From the NCBI RefSeq assembly GCF_005491205.1, contig NZ_CP028035.1:682001-746000 (forward strand): a DNA stretch of 64,000 bases, read 5' to 3'. Position numbers and translations under genes: made by a program. The DNA comes from Nissabacter sp. SGAir0207 (lineage in GTDB: Bacteria; Pseudomonadota; Gammaproteobacteria; Enterobacterales; Enterobacteriaceae). Shown here piece after piece: positions 9,077 to 17,754 of this stretch. Position 1 is the first letter of the stretch, and the number at the start of each line of letters is the position of its first letter. A model generated the notes under the pieces. That model worked only from the letters and a program-made list of their open reading frames with translations, made no database searches and was not told the origin of the DNA.

Positions 9077-10175
9077 ATGTTTGAAATTAATCCGGTAAAA
9101 AACCGAATTCAGGACCTGTCTGAGCGGACAGTTGTTCTGAGGGGGTATCTTTGACTACGATGCCAAGAAAGAGCGACTGGAAGAAGTAAACGCCGAGCTG
9201 GAGCAGCCCGACGTCTGGAACGAGCCTGAACGCGCCCAGGCGCTGGGCAAAGAGCGCGCCTCACTGGAAGCGATCGTTGAGACCCTCGAGCAGCTGACCC
9301 AAGGGCTGGACGATGTCAACGGCCTGCTGGAGCTGGCGGTGGAAGCCGACGACGAAGAGACCTTCAACGAAGCCGTTGAGGAGCTGGACGGTCTGGACGG
9401 CAAGCTGCAACAGCTTGAGTTCCGCCGCATGTTCTCCGGTGAGTATGACAGCGCCGACTGCTACCTGGACATCCAGGCTGGCTCTGGCGGCACCGAGGCA
9501 CAGGACTGGGCCAGCATGTTGCTGCGCATGTACCTGCGCTGGGCTGAGGCCAAGGGCTTCAAGACCGAGATCATCGAAGAGTCCGACGGTGACGTGGCCG
9601 GCCTGAAGTCTGCCACCCTGAAAATCATCGGCGACTACGCCTTTGGCTGGCTGCGTACGGAGACCGGCGTCCACCGTCTGGTGCGCAAAAGCCCGTTTGA
9701 CTCCGGCGGCCGCCGCCACACCTCCTTCAGTTCCGCGTTTGTCTACCCGGAAGTGGATGAGGACATCGACATCGAGATCAACCCGGCAGACCTGCGTATT
9801 GACGTCTACCGTGCCTCCGGCGCGGGCGGCCAGCACGTTAACCGGACGGAATCCGCGGTGCGTATCACCCACGTTCCGACCGGCACGGTCACCCAGTGCC
9901 AGAACGACCGTTCCCAGCACAAAAACAAAGATCAAGCGATGAAGCAGATGAAGGCGAAGCTGTACGAGCTTGAGATGCAAAAGAAAAATGCTGAGAAACA
10001 GGCGATGGAAGAGAACAAATCTGACATCGGCTGGGGCAGCCAGATCCGTTCCTACGTGCTGGATGACTCCCGCATCAAGGATCTGCGCACCGGCGTTGAA
10101 ACACGCAATACCCAGGCCGTACTCGATGGCGATCTGGACAAATTCATTGAGGCAAGTTTGAAAGCCGGGTTATGA
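9077..10175 (+). CDS. prfB: Peptide chain release factor 2, programmed +1 frameshift
   Basis: Read as 9077-9151 joined to 9153-10175, skipping T9152. The first 25 codons end at an in-frame TGA (9152-9154) inside AGGGGGTATCTTTGAC, the standard RF2 autoregulatory site: internal Shine-Dalgarno AGGGGG, slippery CTT and a UGA stop followed by C. The joined product is 365 residues, exactly the E. coli RF2 length. It has the SPF stop-recognition tripeptide ([11 protein letters not shown]) and [10 protein letters not shown] with GGQ at 250-252. Residue 246 is Ala, unlike the Thr of E. coli K-12. RF2 reads UGA and UAA, so low RF2 raises frameshifting. lysS follows nine bases later. Confidence 0.98.
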
Positions 10176-10184
10176 GGAACCGAA

Positions 10185-11702
10185 ATGTCTGAGCAACAAC
10201 CCCAAGGCGCAGATCAGGCGCAGGAACTGAACAGCGAACTGAAGGCGCGCCGCGAGAAGCTGGCCGCCCTGCGTGAAAAAGGCGTGGCATTCCCGAATGA
10301 CTTCCGTCGCGAAAACACCTCTGACGCGCTGCACGCCGACTACGACAGCAAAGAGCCGGAAGAGCTGGAAGCGCTGGGCGTCGAAGTGACCATCGCTGGT
10401 CGCATGATGACCCGCCGCATCATGGGCAAGGCGTCATTCGCCACCCTGCAAGATGTGGGCGGCCGCATCCAGATCTACGTCTCGCGTGATGACCTGCCGG
10501 AAGGCATTTACAACGAGCAGTTCAAGAAGTGGGACTTGGGTGACATCCTGGGTGCGCGCGGCAAGCTGTTCAAGACCAAGACCGGCGAGCTCTCCATCCA
10601 CTGTACTGAACTGCGTCTGCTGACCAAGGCACTGCGCCCGTTGCCGGACAAGTTCCACGGCCTGGCTGACCAAGAGACCCGCTACCGCCAGCGTTACCTC
10701 GACCTGATCGCCAACGACGAGTCGCGTAACACCTTCAAGGTGCGCTCCCAGATCATGTCCGGCATCCGCAGCTTCATGGTGGGCCGCGACTTCATGGAAG
10801 TCGAAACGCCGATGATGCAGGTGATCCCGGGCGGCGCCTCCGCGCGTCCGTTCATCACCCACCACAACGCGCTCGACATCGACATGTACCTGCGCATCGC
10901 GCCAGAGCTGTACCTGAAGCGTCTGGTGGTGGGCGGTTTCGAGCGCGTGTTCGAGATCAACCGCAACTTCCGCAACGAAGGGGTATCGCCGCGCCATAAC
11001 CCAGAGTTCACCATGATGGAACTCTACATGGCCTATGCGGACTACCGTGACCTGATCGAGCTGACCGAAAGCCTGTTCCGTACGCTGGCGCAGGACGTGC
11101 TCGGCACCACCAAGGTGCCGTATGGCGATCAGGAGTTCGACTTCGGCAAGCCATTCGAGAAGCTGACGATGCGCGAAGCGATCCTGAAGTATCGCCCGGA
11201 GACCAACCTGGCCGATCTGGATGATTTCGACAAGTCCGTGGCGATCGCCCACTCGCTGGGCATCAAGGTTGAGAAGAGCTGGGGTCTGGGCCGCTTGGTC
11301 ACTGAGATCTTTGAAGAGACCGCAGAGAGCCACCTGATTCAGCCGACCTTCATCACCGAGTACCCGGCTGAAGTGTCGCCGCTGGCGCGCCGCAACGACG
11401 AGAACCCGGAGATCACTGACCGCTTCGAATTCTTCATCGGCGGCCGTGAGATCGGCAACGGTTTCTCTGAGCTGAACGACGCAGAAGATCAGGCTGAGCG
11501 TTTCCAGCAGCAGGTTAACGCCAAGGATGCCGGCGATGACGAAGCGATGTTCTATGACGAAGATTACGTCACCGCGCTGGAGCACGGCCTGCCGCCGACC
11601 GCCGGTCTGGGCATCGGCATCGACCGCATGGTAATGCTGTTCACTAACAGCCACACCATCCGCGACGTGATCCTGTTCCCGGCAATGCGCCCGCAGAAAT
11701 AA
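10185..11702 (+). CDS. lysS: Class II lysyl-tRNA synthetase
   Basis: A 505-residue class II LysRS. The OB-fold anticodon domain (about residues 65-150, [19 protein letters not shown]) precedes the catalytic domain with motif 1 around [15 protein letters not shown], motif 2 in [21 protein letters not shown] and motif 3 in [18 protein letters not shown]. It charges tRNA-Lys. It follows prfB with nine bases between them, the conserved prfB-lysS operon, and is closed by the terminator at 11721. Confidence 0.98.
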   Translation: MSEQQPQGADQAQELNSELKARREKLAALREKGVAFPNDFRRENTSDALHADYDSKEPEELEALGVEVTIAGRMMTRRIMGKASFATLQDVGGRIQIYVSRDDLPEGIYNEQFKKWDLGDILGARGKLFKTKTGELSIHCTELRLLTKALRPLPDKFHGLADQETRYRQRYLDLIANDESRNTFKVRSQIMSGIRSFMVGRDFMEVETPMMQVIPGGASARPFITHHNALDIDMYLRIAPELYLKRLVVGGFERVFEINRNFRNEGVSPRHNPEFTMMELYMAYADYRDLIELTESLFRTLAQDVLGTTKVPYGDQEFDFGKPFEKLTMREAILKYRPETNLADLDDFDKSVAIAHSLGIKVEKSWGLGRLVTEIFEETAESHLIQPTFITEYPAEVSPLARRNDENPEITDRFEFFIGGREIGNGFSELNDAEDQAERFQQQVNAKDAGDDEAMFYDEDYVTALEHGLPPTAGLGIGIDRMVMLFTNSHTIRDVILFPAMRPQK

Positions 11703-11720
11703 GCCTTCCTCATCTTTATC

Positions 11721-11745
11721 AAAGAGCGCCCCGGCGCTCTTTTTT
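11721..11745 (+). terminator. Rho-independent terminator of prfB-lysS
   Basis: AAAGAGCGCC paired with GGCGCTCTTT across a short CC loop, followed by a T run, 19 bases after the lysS stop. Confidence 0.92.
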
Positions 11746-11870
11746 ATGTCTGTTATTTGCCGTGATTGATGTGTTATGACCGCAGGTTATACTTTTTGAG
11801 CGGCTAAATGATAGGAATAACAGGTGCTTAGTGAAAACCTTAGCGGACACCTTCCAATAAGGGGATTACC

Positions 11871-14800
11871 ATGGCAACGCAACTTCCATCAGGGCTACAT
11901 CTGGCCACCAGCGCCATCGACGTCAACAGCTGGTATCAACCGGTCACGCTGATCTTCAGCAACCACGGCAAGGCGGTGCTGGATCTCAATCAGGCCGAGC
12001 TGAATTTTTCCGCCAATGGCGGCATCGATGCCTACGCGCCGGTAGGCGGATCGCTGATGGGCGGCAAGATGCCCGACATCACCTTCACTGACGAGTGGCC
12101 GCTGAAGCACACGCGCGTGGTGCTGGATAACGGCGGGCCGCTGCTATTAGCGCCCGGCCAGCTTGGCACCTTGGTGTTCAACCTCGCTGCCGGGCAGATC
12201 CCGTTTGAGGTCAGCCACTGGACATTGACCCTCGCCAGCGGCGAGCAGGGTGAGGGCGAAGCGATCCCCGCCGAGGAGCCAACGCCCGCCGCCCCCGAGC
12301 CAGAGCCTGAAATTGCCCCGGAACCAGAACCTGAGGCAGAGGTGGCCCCGACGCCAGAACCTGAGCCTGAGGTTGCCCCCACGCCCGAGCCGACTGACAA
12401 CCTGCCGCCGCCGGATTGGGAAGAGGAGGCGTCACCTGCGCCCCAGGAGCCGGCGGCGGCCAGTGTGGCGGTCAGCGTCAGCGCGCTGGCGTCCAGCAGC
12501 TGGTATCAGAAGGTGACCCTGAGCCTGACCAACGCCAGCCAGCAGGTGATCGATCTGGCCCACGCGGAGATTGAGTTCCTCGCCACCGGCCACCCCGATG
12601 AGTACAGCCCCTACGGCGGCACGCTGGCGGCCGGTGGCGCGCCCACCCTGACCCGTGACGGCGGCTGGCCGCTGGAGAAAAATACGCTGGTGCTGCCCGC
12701 CAGCAAGCCCATGACGCTGAAGCCGGGGGCCAGCGGGACATTAAGCTTTAGCCTGAGCGCCACCCAGACGCCGGTCACGCTGGGCGATGTGCACGTCACG
12801 CTGCAAAACGATCCGGCCCGGCAGGGGGAGCTGGCGTTGACCGCCCCCGGTTGCCCGCTGGCCGGTTTGCCCAGCCCGATAGTGGTGCTGGTGGATCCGC
12901 AGGGCAAATCCGTCACCCACACGCTGGCGTGGGGCAGCACCACGCGCATAGAGAACCTGGCCTATGGCCGCTATACCCTGCAACTGCCGGTGCTGGAGAG
13001 TGAGGAGGCGAGCCTCACCCCGCAGCAGGCGCAGCAGACGCTGTCGCTGTCGGCCAGCAACTCGCCCTACCAGGTGGCGCTGGCCTATCAGGCCCCGCAC
13101 ATCTTCGCCTCCGCCACCCTGACGCTGATGAACAACCATAGCATCCGGCAGGGGCTGATCCGCCTCAACCTGTCGCAGGGCGGCCAGACGCTGGAGGGGG
13201 ATCACACGCTCTCCTTTGGTGAGTCGCTGACCCTCAACCGGCTGACGCATCAGGTGGCCTGTCAGGTCAAGATTGTCACCACCCATATCAACAACACCGA
13301 GTTCACCAACCAGTCGGCGCTGAACAGCTTTATCCCTAATAAAAACAGCCCGTTGGCCGTGACGGTGGGCTACCAGACGCGCAACCTCAACACCAGCGGC
13401 ATGGTGAAGGCGACGCTCTCCACCACCTGCCTGCCAACCGGCAGCCATAAGCTGGAGGTGTCGTTGGTCAGCCCGGACGGCCTGACGCAGTACTACTTCA
13501 CCCTGAATGGCAGCGGCGAGCTGGCAATCCCGCTACCGCTGGCGGCGGGTGACTACAGCCTGAGCGCGGGCCGCCTGAGCCTCAACGGCCGCACCTATCT
13601 GGCGCAGCGCGCCAGCGTCACGCTCTCCGCCAGCCAGAGCCGCATCCGGCTAGCGTTTGAGCAGGGCGTTGACCTCCAGGTGCGCGGCTGGCCGGACTAT
13701 CTGGCGCACGGCGGTGTCACGGTCAACTCGCAGGCCAGCGTCACCGCCTACCAGAACGTGCCGGTCAGCGCGATCTTCAAGTATGACGGCTTCGACGGTG
13801 GCGGCGATCCGCTGCCCGCGCCGGAGGTGGATGAGAACGGCGACGGCTACCTCGATCTCCACACCCTGCCGGTGCACCGCACCTGCAAGGTGGCGCGCGA
13901 GATGGAGCAGAACAGCGGGCAGCCGGTGATGCCGGTGATGGTGGTCTACACCGCCAACGCCAGCGGCGGCAGCGCGCTCCCGGATCTCCAGGACACGCAG
14001 CGCCTGCGCAACCACTTCGGCAGCTTTATCACCCAGTGTGTCGCGGCGCAGAGTTACAAGGATGCCGCACACCCGGTGCCGGTGACCTTTGTGCTCAACC
14101 CGGACTTCCTCGGCGCGATGCAGCAGGAGCCGTATGGCTATGAGGTGGTGCGGCAGGCCAATAGCGTGCAGGTCAACAGGCTGCTAAAACAGGCGGTGCA
14201 GGATCTGGCACCGCTGCTTAAGTTCAGCGCGCCCACGCTGCCGACGTTCCGCGACGATCTCTATGGCTATGTGCAGGCGATCAACTTCATCGTGCGCCAC
14301 TTCGCGCCCGACGTCCCCTTCGGCTGGCAGACCAACGTCTGGGCGACCGGCACCGCCGACTGGGTACTGCGCGAGAACGTGGACGCCCGCGCCCACGCTG
14401 ACGCGGTGGTCAATTTCATTGATGAGCTGGGGGTCTACCGGGGGGAGGCGGTGCCGGACTTTATCGTCTTCGATAAGTTTGAGCGCGACTGCTTCAGCCC
14501 GGATGCGCTGGCGCACTATGGCTGGAACGCCTCCAGCTGGCTCAACTACCTGAAGCTGGTGAAGTACACCGCCGCCGGCTTGAACCGGCCGGCGATGATC
14601 TGGCAGATCCCCGGCGGCCACATGCCCACCGAAAGCGAAGGCACCTCGCTGATCCCTAGCAGCCACTTCGGCTCTGGCGGCACCTTCCTGATGGGGGACG
14701 ATCGCATCGGCAGCAACGTCTCCGCCATCTACGCCGGGCTGCGCAACACGCCGCTCAACCCGGTGAACTATGGCGCGGCCACCGTCGGGGAGTTTTTGCA

Positions 14801-14990
14801 GCGCGACAAGGGCTACGACTGGGGCCAGCAGCAGGTGCACAACCTGCCGGATTACAACATCTTCTCCGTACTGTGGGGCGGTGGCTCGACCGTCAGTATC
14901 ACCACCATCCACTCCAACGGTGATGACGGCGGCTGGCTGGCGGAAAAGATGCGGGCTTACTACGCTGCGCCACGCCGATTCTCCGCCTGA
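11871..14990 (+). CDS. Large modular protein with tandem binding-like modules, function unknown
   Basis: 1039 residues; AAGGGG precedes the ATG at a good distance. I do not recognise an exact family. Visible architecture: module 1 (about 12-125), an acidic Pro-Glu linker (about 127-193, PEPEPE repeats), and module 2 (about 199-310) clearly homologous to module 1 (shared SWYQxVTL and GG.L.GG blocks). Ig-like beta-rich segments follow to about 590, then a mixed alpha/beta C-terminal domain. DENGDGYLD at 654-662 fits a DxNxDGxxD calcium loop. The C-terminal part has features that could suit a TIM-barrel glycosidase (PDFIVFDKFERD, AMIWQIPGGHMP), but no catalytic pair is proven. The repeated modules look like carbohydrate-binding domains, which is inference. 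There is no signal peptide. It has its own terminator and lies alone between lysS and a tRNA. Confidence 0.75.
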   Translation: MATQLPSGLHLATSAIDVNSWYQPVTLIFSNHGKAVLDLNQAELNFSANGGIDAYAPVGGSLMGGKMPDITFTDEWPLKHTRVVLDNGGPLLLAPGQLGTLVFNLAAGQIPFEVSHWTLTLASGEQGEGEAIPAEEPTPAAPEPEPEIAPEPEPEAEVAPTPEPEPEVAPTPEPTDNLPPPDWEEEASPAPQEPAAASVAVSVSALASSSWYQKVTLSLTNASQQVIDLAHAEIEFLATGHPDEYSPYGGTLAAGGAPTLTRDGGWPLEKNTLVLPASKPMTLKPGASGTLSFSLSATQTPVTLGDVHVTLQNDPARQGELALTAPGCPLAGLPSPIVVLVDPQGKSVTHTLAWGSTTRIENLAYGRYTLQLPVLESEEASLTPQQAQQTLSLSASNSPYQVALAYQAPHIFASATLTLMNNHSIRQGLIRLNLSQGGQTLEGDHTLSFGESLTLNRLTHQVACQVKIVTTHINNTEFTNQSALNSFIPNKNSPLAVTVGYQTRNLNTSGMVKATLSTTCLPTGSHKLEVSLVSPDGLTQYYFTLNGSGELAIPLPLAAGDYSLSAGRLSLNGRTYLAQRASVTLSASQSRIRLAFEQGVDLQVRGWPDYLAHGGVTVNSQASVTAYQNVPVSAIFKYDGFDGGGDPLPAPEVDENGDGYLDLHTLPVHRTCKVAREMEQNSGQPVMPVMVVYTANASGGSALPDLQDTQRLRNHFGSFITQCVAAQSYKDAAHPVPVTFVLNPDFLGAMQQEPYGYEVVRQANSVQVNRLLKQAVQDLAPLLKFSAPTLPTFRDDLYGYVQAINFIVRHFAPDVPFGWQTNVWATGTADWVLRENVDARAHADAVVNFIDELGVYRGEAVPDFIVFDKFERDCFSPDALAHYGWNASSWLNYLKLVKYTAAGLNRPAMIWQIPGGHMPTESEGTSLIPSSHFGSGGTFLMGDDRIGSNVSAIYAGLRNTPLNPVNYGAATVGEFLQRDKGYDWGQQQVHNLPDYNIFSVLWGGGSTVSITTIHSNGDDGGWLAEKMRAYYAAPRRFSA

Positions 14991-15015
14991 CGCGGCCAAT
15001 GCATCGCGATTGCTC

Positions 15016-15041
15016 AAAACACCGCCAATTGGCGGTGTTTT
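15016..15041 (+). terminator. Terminator after the 1039-residue protein gene
   Basis: Perfect palindrome AAAACACCGCC-AATT-GGCGGTGTTTT, 26 bases after the stop codon. The stem is followed by T and lies just before the tRNA promoter. Confidence 0.88.
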
Positions 15042-15046
15042 ACTGC

Positions 15047-15074
15047 TTGTCTCTCAAGCGGTTAGGGTTATAAT
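15047..15074 (+). promoter_or_regulatory. Promoter of tRNA-Gly(CCC)
   Basis: -35 TTGTCT (15047-15052), 16-base spacer, perfect -10 TATAAT (15069-15074), followed by a GC-rich discriminator (GCCCC). That discriminator is typical of stringently controlled stable-RNA promoters. The mature tRNA starts 16 bases further on. Confidence 0.8.
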
Positions 15075-15089
15075 GCCCCTCACACCGAC

Positions 15090-15163
15090 GCGGGTGTAGT
15101 TCAATGGTAGAACGGCAGCTTCCCAAGCTGCATACGAGGGTTCGATTCCCTTCACCCGCTCCA
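15090..15163 (+). tRNA. glyU: tRNA-Gly (anticodon CCC)
   Basis: 74 bases including an encoded CCA end. The acceptor arms GCGGGTG / CACCCGC pair, followed by T and CCA. The anticodon stem CAGCT / AGCTG carries the loop TTCCCAA, so the anticodon is CCC, reading GGG. The T arm GAGGGTTCGATTCCCTTC is canonical. The sequence is nearly that of E. coli glyU, which also lies in this chromosomal neighbourhood. No rho-independent terminator is evident after it. Confidence 0.96.
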
Positions 15164-15455
15164 AACACCTGCTTTACCCTTCCCATACATGCTTCTGTTA
15201 TCTGACATTCTTATTCCCTGCTATCACAGTATCAATCCAACCCACCCCCTTCGCCCATGCCTGAACCTTTATCCTGCGGTTTGGCCGTTTTGCCGGTAAT
15301 CCTAATCTGGCTTGCAATCTCGTGCAGTCAACTATACTGAAAATCATGGCATCTCATTGCATAACCATGTGAGATAAGTCCAATTTTTAGCGTCAGGCCG
15401 TTGCCTGGCTCCGTTCTCAGGCTGGTAACAGCCCTCTGATACAGGAGAAAGCACG
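15164..15455. promoter_or_regulatory. Gap before the SDR operon with a sigma-S-like promoter
   Basis: 292 bases, comparatively AT-rich, without a gene. CTATACT at 15332-15338 fits the extended -10 preferred by sigma-S, with TTGCAA at 15312-15317 (15-base spacing to TATACT). An inverted repeat ATCTCA/TGAGAT follows at about 15350-15375. AGGAG precedes the ATG at 15456. The family member E. coli YghA is stress-related, which fits a general-stress promoter, but this is inference from the motif. Confidence 0.45.
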
Positions 15456-16313
15456 ATGACACACTATCCGACCCCCCCACAGCCAGAACAGCAGCAGAGC
15501 GTACCGGGCACCATCTTTGATATGGACCCGAAACCCGACCATGGCGAAACCAGCTACCAAGGCTCCGGCCGGCTGGCGGGCAAAAAAGCCATCATCACCG
15601 GCGGTGACTCCGGGATTGGCCGTGCCGTGGCGATTGCCTATGCGCGTGAAGGGGCCGACGTCCTGATCTCCTACCTGAATGAGCATGAAGACGCCAAAGA
15701 CACCGCGCGACTGGTGGAAGAGGCTGGCCAGAAAGCAGTGCTGGTCGAGGGTGACATCACCGAGCTGGCGCACTGTAAGGCGATCGTGGAAAAAGCGGTG
15801 GAAGCCTTCGGCCGCATCGACATTTTGGTCAACAACGCCGCCTTCCAGATGGTGCGCCAGTCGCTGGATGAGATCAGCGATGAAGAGTTCGACCGCACGA
15901 TGAAAACCAACATCTACGGCATGTTCCGTCTGGTGAAGGCCGCGGTGCCGCATATGCCGAAGGGCAGCTCCATCATCAGCACCACCTCCATCAATGCCGA
16001 CCAGCCGAAGCCGATGCTGGTGGCCTACTCGGCGACCAAAGCTGCCATGCTGAACATGTCTGGCAGTCTGGCGCAGTTGCTGGCAGAGAAGGGCATTCGC
16101 TCCAATACCGTTGCCCCCGGCCCAATCTGGACGCCGCTGATCCCGGCCACCATGCCAGCGGATCAGGTGAAAGAGCTGGGCAGCGCGATGCCAATCAAGC
16201 GCGTCGGTCAGCCAGCCGAGCTGGCGGCCCCCTATGTGATGCTGGCCAGCGATGAGGCGAGCTACATCTCTGGTGCCAACATTGCCGTGACGGGTGGCCA
16301 GCCCATCATCTAA
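15456..16313 (+). CDS. SDR-family oxidoreductase, YghA-like
   Basis: 285 residues of classical short-chain dehydrogenase. There is a Pro/Gln-rich 45-residue N-terminal extension typical of the YghA/YdaD group, then the nucleotide-binding TGGDSGIGRAVA, the NNAA motif, the catalytic Ser block STTSINA and YSATKAAML (Tyr and Lys four apart), and a C-terminal SGANIAVTGGQP. It should reduce or oxidise small carbonyls or alcohols with NAD(P)H in the cytoplasm; substrate unknown. The stop is followed directly by AAGGAGGTG for the next gene, so the two are one transcription unit. Confidence 0.92.
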   Translation: MTHYPTPPQPEQQQSVPGTIFDMDPKPDHGETSYQGSGRLAGKKAIITGGDSGIGRAVAIAYAREGADVLISYLNEHEDAKDTARLVEEAGQKAVLVEGDITELAHCKAIVEKAVEAFGRIDILVNNAAFQMVRQSLDEISDEEFDRTMKTNIYGMFRLVKAAVPHMPKGSSIISTTSINADQPKPMLVAYSATKAAMLNMSGSLAQLLAEKGIRSNTVAPGPIWTPLIPATMPADQVKELGSAMPIKRVGQPAELAAPYVMLASDEASYISGANIAVTGGQPII

Positions 16314-16323
16314 GGAGGTGCGG

Positions 16324-17391
16324 ATGGACGCTTACCCCTTATCGCTGACCACGCCGCTCGCCACCCATATCTTTGGCGGAGAGAAGATCCGCCAAATCCT
16401 CGGCAGGGCCGGGCTGCCAGAGGGCCGCATCGCCGAGACCTGGGAGGTGAGTGACGTTGACGGCATGATCGCCACCGTCACCAACGGCACGCTGGCGGGC
16501 AAAACGCTGCGGGAGCTGACGGAGCGCTACCCCGACGAGCTGGTCGCGCCCGGCTGGCGCGGCCCGCACTTCCCGCTGCTCAGCAAGTTCATCGACGCCA
16601 GCCACCTGTTGCCGGTGCACCTGCACGCCAATGACGAGGCAGCGCAGCGGCTTGAGTGCCAGCCCAACGGCAAAACCGAGGCGTGGCACATCCTGTGGGC
16701 CGCACCGGGTGCCACCTGCCTGCTGGGCGTCAAGCCGGGCGTGGATCGCGATACCCTGCGCGCCGCGCTGCTGGCCGAGGAGTATGACGCGGTGATGTAC
16801 CGTTTCCCGGTGCGTGCTGGCGATACCTTCTACGTGCCGGGCGGGATGCTGCACTCGTTCGGGCCGGACACGCTGATCTATGAGATTGAGCAGACCTCCA
16901 ACATCCAGCAGCACGCGATGCCCTGGCGGATGGAGGATGGCAAACCGCTGTCGCGCGCCACGCAGGAGCGCAACATCGACGCGCTGCTAGAGGAGCTGCG
17001 GCCGGAGCTGCGCACCGTGCCGTTCCCCGGCCTGTTGCGTGAAGAGACACCGGCCTGCCGCCGCATTATGTGCTGCGCTGGCCCGTACTTCGCACTGGAG
17101 CGCTGGCAGATCTCCGCCTCTTACGCCTACGCCTTCACCTCGGCGCAGTTAATCTCCAATATCGGTGAGCCGTGCGATGTGGAGGCCAACGGCCAGCGTT
17201 ACCGGCTCGGCTGTGGCGAGAGCCTGCTGCTGCCGGCGGCGCTGGGCAAGGTGCTGTTGCGCGGGCCGGGCGAAATTCTGGTGGGGTATGTGCCAGATCT
17301 GGAACGTGACGTGCGTGCGCCGCTGCGGGCGATGGGCTGCGATGCGCGCAGCCTCGCACTGCTCGGCGACGTGGATGACCAGTGGCGGTAA
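16324..17391 (+). CDS. Class I mannose-6-phosphate isomerase-like protein
   Basis: 355 residues; the ATG at 16324 is preceded by an optimal AAGGAGGTG ribosome site that overlaps the SDR stop. Zinc-site segments of the type I phosphomannose isomerase cupin are visible: LLPVHLHANDEAA, GKTEAWHILWA and PGGMLHSFGPDTLIYEIEQ. It may interconvert mannose-6-P and fructose-6-P, but it diverges from E. coli ManA and sits with an SDR rather than with mannose genes. A different ketose/aldose phosphate substrate is therefore possible. Confidence 0.8.
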   Translation: MDAYPLSLTTPLATHIFGGEKIRQILGRAGLPEGRIAETWEVSDVDGMIATVTNGTLAGKTLRELTERYPDELVAPGWRGPHFPLLSKFIDASHLLPVHLHANDEAAQRLECQPNGKTEAWHILWAAPGATCLLGVKPGVDRDTLRAALLAEEYDAVMYRFPVRAGDTFYVPGGMLHSFGPDTLIYEIEQTSNIQQHAMPWRMEDGKPLSRATQERNIDALLEELRPELRTVPFPGLLREETPACRRIMCCAGPYFALERWQISASYAYAFTSAQLISNIGEPCDVEANGQRYRLGCGESLLLPAALGKVLLRGPGEILVGYVPDLERDVRAPLRAMGCDARSLALLGDVDDQWR

Positions 17392-17424
17392 CCGCCGCCA
17401 ACCCAACAACTGCAAGGAGAGAGA

Positions 17425-17598
17425 ATGGCCAGTTATAAAGTGGTATTTGAACGTGAGGATGGCAGCCATGCCAGTGCGGAAGAGCTGGTGATCGTCAGCG
17501 AGCATGAGCTGACGGACAAAAGCCCGGAAGTGCTGGAACAGGCGAAACAGAAAGCCGGTGACAACGTCAAAATCATCTCGGTTGCCCCAGTGCCCTGA
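17425..17598 (+). CDS. Small hypothetical protein, 57 residues
   Basis: Open frame from ATG 17425 to TGA 17596-17598, with AAGGAGAGAG immediately upstream, 33 bases after the isomerase-like gene. The protein is acidic and Lys-rich, starts MASYKVVFEREDG and ends IISVAPVP. The pattern suggests a beta strand, a helix (SPEVLEQAKQKAGD) and a final strand (NVKIISV). It has no transmembrane segment and no signal. I know no family for it. The strong ribosome site, coding-like composition and the terminator right after it argue that it is real and is the third gene of this operon. Confidence 0.72.
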   Translation: MASYKVVFEREDGSHASAEELVIVSEHELTDKSPEVLEQAKQKAGDNVKIISVAPVP

Positions 17599-17603
17599 GC
17601 ACT

Positions 17604-17630
17604 CCCCCCGCCCGCTGGGCGGGGGCCATT
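17604..17630 (+). terminator. Hairpin terminator of the SDR/isomerase operon
   Basis: CCCCCGCCC-GCT-GGGCGGGGG stem followed by CCATTTCC, a weak T tract, five bases after the 57-residue gene. Confidence 0.65.
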
Positions 17631-17698
17631 TCCTCCTCCACTTAGCTTCCTGCCTGTTTACCCCACTGCCTGCCCCCCATCGCGACCCATCCTGTTAC

Positions 17699-17727
17699 TT
17701 GCAAAATGCTAGTGACCTCGCTAGAGT
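17699..17727 (+). promoter_or_regulatory. Promoter of the HxlR/KAS-II unit
   Basis: -35 TTGCAA (17699-17704), exactly 17 bases, -10 TAGAGT (17722-17727), 27 bases before the regulator start. Repeated AGTGA elements around it (AGTGACC, AGAGTGAC, CAAGTGAGG) could be half-sites for the HxlR protein. Confidence 0.55.
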
Positions 17728-17754
17728 GACTTTCATTATGCAAGTGAGGTGGTG

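Noticed and set aside
9123..9154. prfB as a broken gene with an early stop
   Set aside because: The stop sits in the conserved programmed frameshift signal and the joined protein has the exact RF2 length, so it is not a pseudogene.
12290..12400. Possible DNA tandem repeat
   Set aside because: The repetition follows codons for Pro-Glu and varies at third positions; it is a protein linker rather than a DNA-level satellite.
15164..15455. Attachment site or prophage remnant next to the tRNA-Gly gene
   Set aside because: No integrase, no repeat of the tRNA 3' end was seen downstream in the window, and the next genes look like ordinary chromosomal genes.
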